A DNA stretch of 64,000 nucleotides from Chitinophagaceae bacterium (lineage in GTDB: Bacteria; Bacteroidota; Bacteroidia; Chitinophagales; Chitinophagaceae). The stretch covers positions 204,147 through 268,146 of the forward strand of contig JAGXRG010000026.1 of the NCBI GenBank assembly GCA_018335935.1. Reading direction: 5' to 3'. This document shows, piece by piece, positions 59,141 to 64,000 of the stretch (position 1 is its first letter; each line of letters starts with the position of its first letter). The notes below the pieces were generated by a model. It did not search any database and was not told the DNA's origin. It saw only the letters and a program-made list of their open reading frames with translations. Made by a program: the position numbers and the translations under genes.

Positions 59141-60037
59141 ATGAAAAAAGTAGCAATCACAGGGGGTACAGGAGTTATAGGAGAAAAGTTAAGTGCATTG
59201 CTTATAAAAAAAGGGTATGAAGTAATTTGGATCAGCAGAAGTAAAAATGCTCAAAACCCCTATCCTACTTTTTTGTGGACAGAATTAAACACATGTTTAA
59301 AAGATGTAGAATATGTAATTCATTTAGCAGGTGCTGGAATTGTAGATAAAGCATGGACTGATGAACGAAAAAAAACTATTCTTTCAAGTAGAACAGATAC
59401 TGCTCAACAAATTTTTGAATATTGCAAAAAAGAAAATCATCAACTAAAAGCCTTTATTTCTTCATCAGCGATTGGTTATTATGGCATTATTACTTCAGAT
59501 AAAATTTATGAGGAAGATGATGCTCCAGGAAATGATTTCTTAGCTGATACTTGTGTTCAATGGGAAGCTTCAGTTGATCAGTTTGAAACTTTAGATATAA
59601 GGACTGTAAAAATTAGAACAGGTATTGTTTTAAGTACAGATGGTGGTGCTTTGGTTGAAATTGCAAAACCCATCAAAAATAATTTTGGTGCAGCCATTGG
59701 TTCTGGCAAACAATTCATTGCTTGGATTCATGTTAAAGATTTGTGCAATATGTATATACATGCCATTGAAAATGAAAATATGCATGGAGCCTTTAATGCT
59801 GTTGCTCCAGAACATAAATCAAATCAAGAATTTACAAAAGCAGTAGCTCTTCAACTTAAAAAAATATTATGGTTACCCAATGTTCCTGCATTTGTTTTAA
59901 AACTAATGTTAGGCAAAAGAGCCCAATTGGTTCTTGAAGGCAGCAGGGTTTCGGCTTCCAAAATCTTAAAAAGTGGATTTCAATTTAATTACCCAAAATT
60001 AAACGAGGCACTGCAAGAACTTTATCCAAAAAAATAG
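59141..60037 (+). CDS. TIGR01777-family NAD-binding epimerase-like protein
   Basis: A 298-residue SDR-type protein (YfcH/SulA-like). The Rossmann motif G-G-T-G-V-I-G-E lies at about 7-14, I-H-L-A-G-A-G-I at about 62-69, S-S-S-A-I-G-Y-Y-G at about 108-116, and a C-terminal DUF1731-like segment (W-L-P-N-V-P-A-F-V-L-K-L-M-L-G, then V-L-E-G-S-R-V). Substrate is unknown for the family. It lies 9 bases after the lipocalin gene, probably same transcript. Confidence 0.9.
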   Translation: MKKVAITGGTGVIGEKLSALLIKKGYEVIWISRSKNAQNPYPTFLWTELNTCLKDVEYVIHLAGAGIVDKAWTDERKKTILSSRTDTAQQIFEYCKKENHQLKAFISSSAIGYYGIITSDKIYEEDDAPGNDFLADTCVQWEASVDQFETLDIRTVKIRTGIVLSTDGGALVEIAKPIKNNFGAAIGSGKQFIAWIHVKDLCNMYIHAIENENMHGAFNAVAPEHKSNQEFTKAVALQLKKILWLPNVPAFVLKLMLGKRAQLVLEGSRVSASKILKSGFQFNYPKLNEALQELYPKK

Positions 60038-60066
60038 AATTTAACTTAATTAAATCACCACAATCA

Positions 60067-60095
60067 TTGGTTTTTTAATTCGTGCTTTACATTTG
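60067..60095 (+). promoter_or_regulatory. gltX promoter giving a probable leaderless mRNA
   Basis: TTG at 60067-60069, 18 bases, then TACATTTG (60088-60095), a full -7 match ending 4 bases before the ATG at 60100. The transcript would begin at or next to the start codon. Confidence 0.7.
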
Positions 60096-60099
60096 CAGC

Positions 60100-61617
60100 A
60101 TGAGTCAAAATGTTAGAGTAAGATTTGCTCCTAGTCCTACAGGAGGTTTACATTTAGGAGGTGTAAGAACAGTTTTATACAATTATCTTTTTGCCAAACA
60201 CCATAATGGAAAATTTATAGTTAGAATTGAAGATACCGATCAAACGCGTTTTGTTGAAGGTGCTGAAGCATACATCTTTAAAACCCTTGAATGGTGTGGG
60301 TTACAGCCAGATGAAAGCCCCTTACATAGTGGACCATTTGAACCATACAGACAAAGTGAAAGAAAACCATCTTACAAAAAATATGCTGAAGAATTAGTAT
60401 CAAAAGGATTGGCCTATTATGCATTTGATACTGCTGAAGAATTAGAACAAAAAAGAAAAGAGATTCCTAATTTTCAATATGGTCATGCTACAAGAGGAAG
60501 TTTAAAAAATTCATTAACCCTTTCTAAAGAAGAAACTGATCAACTTGTAAATTCAAAAACACCATATGTAATTAGAATAAAAATTGAACCTCACCAAGAA
60601 ATAAAATTTAACGATTTAATTCGTGGAGAAGTTTGTTTTGATACTACACAAGTTGATGATAAAGTATTATTGAAAGCAGATGAAATGCCAACTTATCATT
60701 TAGCAGTTGTTGTAGATGATTACTTAATGCAAATTTCTCATGCATTTCGTGGTGAAGAATGGTTGCCATCGGCACCTGTACATATTTTTTTATGGCAGTA
60801 TTTATTTGGTTTAGATAAAATGCCTCAATGGGCTCATCTACCATTAATCTTAAAACCAGATGGTCATGGAAAGTTGAGCAAAAGAGATGGAGATCGTTTA
60901 GGTTTTCCTGTATTTGCAATGGATTGGTTAGACCCTAAAACCAATGAAACTACACAAGGTTTTAAAGAAAAAGGATTTTTACCACAAGCATTCATTAACA
61001 TGCTTGCTATGCTAGGTTGGAATAGTGGTATAGAGCAAGAGATTTTTTCTTTAGAAGAATTGGTAGATAAATTTTCGTTAGAAAGAGTACATAAAGCAGG
61101 TGCAAAATTCGACTTTGAAAAAGCTAAATGGTATAACCACGAATGGATAAAAAAGTTGGATGCTTCAACCTTACTTCTTGACGTAAAAAATCAATTATCC
61201 TCTGCCAATATTAATATTGAGGATGATGAAAAACTAACAACCATCATTACACTGGTAAAAGATAGATGTACTTTATTAACTGACTTTTTAGACCAAACTA
61301 AGTATTTCTTTAAAACCCCTGAAAACATTGATCTTACAGCCATTCAGCCAAAATGGGATGAAAAGAAAACAACTTTCTTTAGACAAATCATAGCTCAATG
61401 GCATAATAATTTTTCTAGTACAGCCGTTGAATTGGAGCAAGAATTTAAAGCATTAGCAACTACACAAGAAATTAAAGTTGGTGAGCTTATGATGCCATTA
61501 AGAATCATGCTTGTTGGTGGTAAATTTGGACCAGGAGTTTTTGATATTGCAACTATATTAGGTAAAGATGAAACCATTGCAAGAATTGAAAATGTATTAA
61601 CTTTATTGAGTAAATAA
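60100..61617 (+). CDS. gltX: Glutamyl-tRNA synthetase
   Basis: Class I aminoacyl-tRNA synthetase of 505 residues. The HIGH-type motif is P-S-P-T-G-G-L-H-L-G-G near residue 12, and K-L-S-K-R-D-G (KMSKS type) near 258. D-T-D-Q-T-R and Y-H-L-A-V-V-V-D-D-Y are family marks. The frame opens at 60082, but M-S-Q-N-V-R-V-R-F at 60100 is the real start: it matches the family N-terminus and follows the promoter by 4 bases. A single GluRS; whether it also charges tRNA-Gln cannot be told here. Confidence 0.97.
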   Translation: MSQNVRVRFAPSPTGGLHLGGVRTVLYNYLFAKHHNGKFIVRIEDTDQTRFVEGAEAYIFKTLEWCGLQPDESPLHSGPFEPYRQSERKPSYKKYAEELVSKGLAYYAFDTAEELEQKRKEIPNFQYGHATRGSLKNSLTLSKEETDQLVNSKTPYVIRIKIEPHQEIKFNDLIRGEVCFDTTQVDDKVLLKADEMPTYHLAVVVDDYLMQISHAFRGEEWLPSAPVHIFLWQYLFGLDKMPQWAHLPLILKPDGHGKLSKRDGDRLGFPVFAMDWLDPKTNETTQGFKEKGFLPQAFINMLAMLGWNSGIEQEIFSLEELVDKFSLERVHKAGAKFDFEKAKWYNHEWIKKLDASTLLLDVKNQLSSANINIEDDEKLTTIITLVKDRCTLLTDFLDQTKYFFKTPENIDLTAIQPKWDEKKTTFFRQIIAQWHNNFSSTAVELEQEFKALATTQEIKVGELMMPLRIMLVGGKFGPGVFDIATILGKDETIARIENVLTLLSK

Positions 61618-61623
61618 TTATTG

Positions 61624-62352
61624 ATGAAAAATTGGTTTACAGTTTGTTTTGTCTTGTTACTCATTTCTTGTAAAAAAGAATCAGAAAATTTAAATTTTAT
61701 TTCTTTAAATGAAATTTACCCAATGGCTGTTGGTAAAACTTTTACATACAGATTAGACTCTACTGTAACAGTAAATTTTGGTGCATCTTTAGCCACCAGA
61801 AGTTATTTGGCAAAAGACAGTGTAGAAAGTACATTTCTTGATGCACAAAATAGAAAAAGTTTTAGAATTTTCAGGTATTTAAGAGATACATTAGCCGTAC
61901 AACCCTGGAAATTTACTGCAACTTATTTAACTACGTTTACTGAGAATACAGTTGAATTTGTTGATAATAATCTAAGGTATATTGTATTGTCAAATCCCGT
62001 TTCAGAAAATACTTTCTGGAAAGGCAACGCATATATCAATACTATTTTACCCTCATCATATTATTTTTTAGATAATTGGGACTATCAATATAAAAATCTG
62101 AATCAGAGTTTTACAACTAAAAAAGGGGTAATTCAAAATACATATACAGTTTTGCAACAAAACACACAAATTCCAGCAACTTTTAACCCTTCTGTTTACA
62201 ATGAAAAAAGTTATAGTATTGAAGTTTATGCAAAAGGAATTGGCTTAATTTATAAAGAATTTTTACATTATATATGGCAACCCACACCTGTACCAGCAAA
62301 GTTTCAGGATGATAGTTATGGCATAAAATTGAATTTGATCAGTTATAATTAA
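61624..62352 (+). CDS. Hypothetical lipoprotein
   Basis: A 242-residue exported protein with a lipoprotein signal (V-C-F-V-L-L-L-I-S-C, lipobox Cys at about 16). The ATG at 61624 is preferred over a TTG at 61621. The mature part is strand-rich (Y-P-M-A-V-G-K-T-F-T-Y-R-L-D-S at the start) with no recognised motif. Such P-M-A-V-G-K-T-F-T-Y starts are common in uncharacterised Bacteroidota lipoproteins. Lies between gltX and the Fe-S protein with 6- and 15-base gaps. Confidence 0.8.
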   Translation: MKNWFTVCFVLLLISCKKESENLNFISLNEIYPMAVGKTFTYRLDSTVTVNFGASLATRSYLAKDSVESTFLDAQNRKSFRIFRYLRDTLAVQPWKFTATYLTTFTENTVEFVDNNLRYIVLSNPVSENTFWKGNAYINTILPSSYYFLDNWDYQYKNLNQSFTTKKGVIQNTYTVLQQNTQIPATFNPSVYNEKSYSIEVYAKGIGLIYKEFLHYIWQPTPVPAKFQDDSYGIKLNLISYN

Positions 62353-62367
62353 AGAAAAATATTAAAC

Positions 62368-63144
62368 ATGAATGTTCCAACAATACAAGAATTTTTAGCT
62401 GCTGGAAAAACTCCAGAAGTATTATTTTGGGTAGGATGTGCTGGAAGTTTTGATGCAAGGGCTCAAAAAATTACTAAAGCTTTTGCTGAAATATTAAATC
62501 ATGTAGGAATTGAATATGCCATTTTGGGAAAAGAAGAAGCTTGTACTGGAGATCCTGCAAGAAGAGCTGGCAATGAATTTTTATTTCAAATGATGGCTTA
62601 TCAAAATATTCAAATTTTGAATGGCTATGGAATCAAGAAGATTGTTACCACATGCCCTCACTGTTTTAATACTCTTAAAAATGAATACCCTGAGCTAGGT
62701 GGCAATTATGAAGTCATTCATCATACTACATTATTACAAGAATTAATAGATCAAGGAAGGATTATATTAAAAGAAGGTGGTACCTTTAAAGGTAAGAAGA
62801 TTAGTTTTCACGATAGTTGTTATTTAGGTAGGGCAAATAATATTTATGAAGCACCAAGAAAAGTTTTAGAAGCTTTAGATGCCGACTTAGTTGAAATGAA
62901 ACGCTGTAGAACTAATGGTTTATGTTGTGGTGCTGGTGGTGCTCAAATGTTTAAAGAAGATGAGCCAGGTAATACAAGAATTAATTTTGAAAGAACAGAC
63001 GAAGCAATAACAACAGGTGCACAATATATAGCATCAGCTTGTCCATTTTGTAATACAATGTTAACTGATGGGGTTAAAAACAGAGAAAAAGAAGAAGATA
63101 TTAAAGTTTTAGATATTGCAGAAATAGTAGCTGGTAGCTTATAA
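62368..63144 (+). CDS. CCG-domain iron-sulfur protein (HdrB/LutA-like)
   Basis: A 258-residue protein with two CCG-type domains. First: T-C-P-H-C-F-N-T near 95-102, preceded by V-G-C-A-G at 22-26; second: H-D-S-C-Y-L-G-R (about 149), G-L-C-C-G-A-G-G (about 188), A-C-P-F-C-N-T-M (about 223). These cysteines in HdrB-type proteins hold a non-cubane 4Fe-4S cluster for electron transfer or disulfide chemistry. The ferredoxin-domain partner often found next to it is missing here, so its redox partner is encoded elsewhere. Confidence 0.88.
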   Translation: MNVPTIQEFLAAGKTPEVLFWVGCAGSFDARAQKITKAFAEILNHVGIEYAILGKEEACTGDPARRAGNEFLFQMMAYQNIQILNGYGIKKIVTTCPHCFNTLKNEYPELGGNYEVIHHTTLLQELIDQGRIILKEGGTFKGKKISFHDSCYLGRANNIYEAPRKVLEALDADLVEMKRCRTNGLCCGAGGAQMFKEDEPGNTRINFERTDEAITTGAQYIASACPFCNTMLTDGVKNREKEEDIKVLDIAEIVAGSL

Positions 63145-63173
63145 TAGAATTATCAAATTACTAAATAAATTTT

Positions 63174-63362
63174 ATGAATAACAATAGTACTCAGAAGTTC
63201 TTGTTGTTACTTCTACTTTTCTTTATTATTTCTTTGGGAGTAAGTTTTTTTACTACTGATTATGAAATGTTTACAACTTCCAGAAATTTAATATTAGCAT
63301 TTGTTAAAGCACTTGTTTTTACAATTGTATTTGCTTTAATTGTTATGCCAAAAAAGAAATAA
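63174..63362 (+). CDS. Small two-helix membrane protein
   Basis: A 62-residue protein with two hydrophobic segments (about 8-27 and 39-57) and a basic C-terminus (P-K-K-K). No family recognised. The two downstream and upstream genes are tightly packed (next ATG 1 base after its stop), which argues that it is translated. Confidence 0.65.
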   Translation: MNNNSTQKFLLLLLLFFIISLGVSFFTTDYEMFTTSRNLILAFVKALVFTIVFALIVMPKKK

Positions 63363-63363
63363 C

Positions 63364-63879
63364 ATGATTGATTATAAAAACATTAAAGAATTTTTGCCAC
63401 AAGATTTTCATGATGAATCAAGGGTTTGGATTTATCAAAGTAACAGAATACTCAGTATGTCTGAAGCTTTTACTATTGAGCCACTTTTAAATAGTTTTAT
63501 AGAACAATGGAAAAGTCATGGCTCACCAGTTAAAGGATTTGCTAACTTAATTTTTGGCCAGTTTATTATTATCATGGCCGATGAATCTAAAACTCAAGTT
63601 GGTGGTTGTAGTACAGACAGCAGTGTTCGTTTAATAAAGCAAATTGAGCAAGAATTACAAATAGAATTGTTTAACCGTCAAAATCTTGCATTTATTATTA
63701 AAGATAAAATTCAAATTCTTCCAATGCAACAAATTAATTATGCATTAGAAAATGAATTTATTAATTCAGATACTTTATACTTTAATAATCTGGTAGCCAC
63801 AAAAAAGGAATTAATTGAAAAATGGATTATTCCTGTAAAAGAAAGCTGGTTAGCTTCTAGGTTAGTTGTAAATAGCTAG
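63364..63879 (+). CDS. Conserved Bacteroidota protein of unknown function
   Basis: A 171-residue cytosolic protein. The frame opens at 63340, but the ATG at 63364 is the likely start, one base past the small membrane protein. Conserved-looking blocks: D-E-S-R-V-W-I-Y-Q-S-N-R near 21-31, E-Q-W-K-S-H-G, and G-G-C-S-T-D-S-S-V-R-L-I-K. Similar proteins are sometimes labelled ABC transporter ATPase, but no Walker A, Walker B or ABC signature is present, so that label is not supported. A heptad array starts 3 bases after its stop. Confidence 0.8.
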   Translation: MIDYKNIKEFLPQDFHDESRVWIYQSNRILSMSEAFTIEPLLNSFIEQWKSHGSPVKGFANLIFGQFIIIMADESKTQVGGCSTDSSVRLIKQIEQELQIELFNRQNLAFIIKDKIQILPMQQINYALENEFINSDTLYFNNLVATKKELIEKWIIPVKESWLASRLVVNS

Positions 63880-63882
63880 AAT

Positions 63883-64000
63883 GATAATTGTAAATTGTTA
63901 ATTATAAATTGTAAATTCAATTCTCTTTTTTTTACTACTTACTACTTACTACTTACTACTTACTACTTACTACTTACTACTTACTACTTACTACTTACTA
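63883..64000. repeat. Heptad array at the window end: degenerate units then TTACTAC x 9+
   Basis: Begins 4 bases after the stop at 63879: GATAATT, GTAAATT, GTTAATT, ATAAATT, GTAAATT, CAATTCT, CTTTTTT, then nine perfect TTACTAC units (63932-63994) plus TTACTA to the edge. The window cuts the array, so its length is unknown. The register of the degenerate part continues without a break into the perfect part. Confidence 0.92.

Noticed and set aside
63364..63879. ABC transporter ATPase label often attached to such proteins
   Set aside because: Walker A, Walker B and the LSGGQ signature are all absent.
63932..64000. Possible CRISPR array
   Set aside because: Units are 7 bases with no spacers and there are no cas genes nearby.

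Overview
The window looks like AT-rich Bacteroidota chromosome, probably from the Chitinophagales/Chitinophagaceae side of the phylum (inference from gene content, not from a search). The evidence is a short primary sigma factor of 284 residues, promoter -7 boxes of the form TAnnTTTG, almost no Shine-Dalgarno sequences, an OmpA protein with thrombospondin type-3 repeats, an SGNH/MbnP pair, paired amidohydrolase-like exoproteins and an HU-CCDC81-type membrane protein. I see no IS element, prophage, CRISPR array, rRNA or tRNA.

Layout. 1-5388: end of an Mrp-type Fe-S carrier, RNase HI, an S41 processing protease, then on the minus strand a GNAT enzyme and a MurU-like/AmgK-like pair whose kinase carries a RapZ C-terminal domain. 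5571-9414: pyruvate dehydrogenase E2 with two lipoyl domains and a secreted protein with seven P-E-L-A-P-I-E type repeats. 9411-22142 (minus): the S10-spc ribosomal protein cluster, transcribed rpsJ to secY-map, with its own promoter. It lacks rpsL-rpsG-fusA in front and infA-rpmJ-rpsM-rpsK-rpsD-rpoA-rplQ behind. 22617-34515: topA, sucD, an MFS exporter, the SGNH-MbnP pair, mscS and dnaE. 34745-39308: small accessory genes (membrane proteins, a DksA/TraR zinc finger protein, GNAT, lipoprotein, DoxX, SRPBCC). 39405-42533: sugar uptake and phosphorylation (MFS plus ROK kinase) and a half-size TauE/SafE protein. 42539-52000: envelope genes (HU-CCDC81, beta-barrel, large TPR protein, thioesterase, sodium symporter, OmpA, RlpA). 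52243-63879: rpoD, dapD, two amidohydrolase-like proteins, lipocalin, TIGR01777 epimerase, gltX, a lipoprotein, a CCG-domain Fe-S protein and two small conserved proteins.

The most unusual signal is not a gene. At least nine non-coding gaps, many inside the ribosomal protein operon, are filled almost edge to edge by degenerate tandem repeats with a strict 7-base (sometimes 8-base) period. The unit differs at each place, and several arrays are arranged so that the left half is roughly complementary to the right half. The window ends inside a nearly perfect 7-base array. Other points worth attention are a 301-base structured spacer between rpsJ and rplC, a GC-rich palindrome inserted in frame in an amidohydrolase gene, terminator-like hairpins on both sides of secY, three promoters that predict leaderless mRNAs, and a strong Shine-Dalgarno next to a palindrome in front of rplX.
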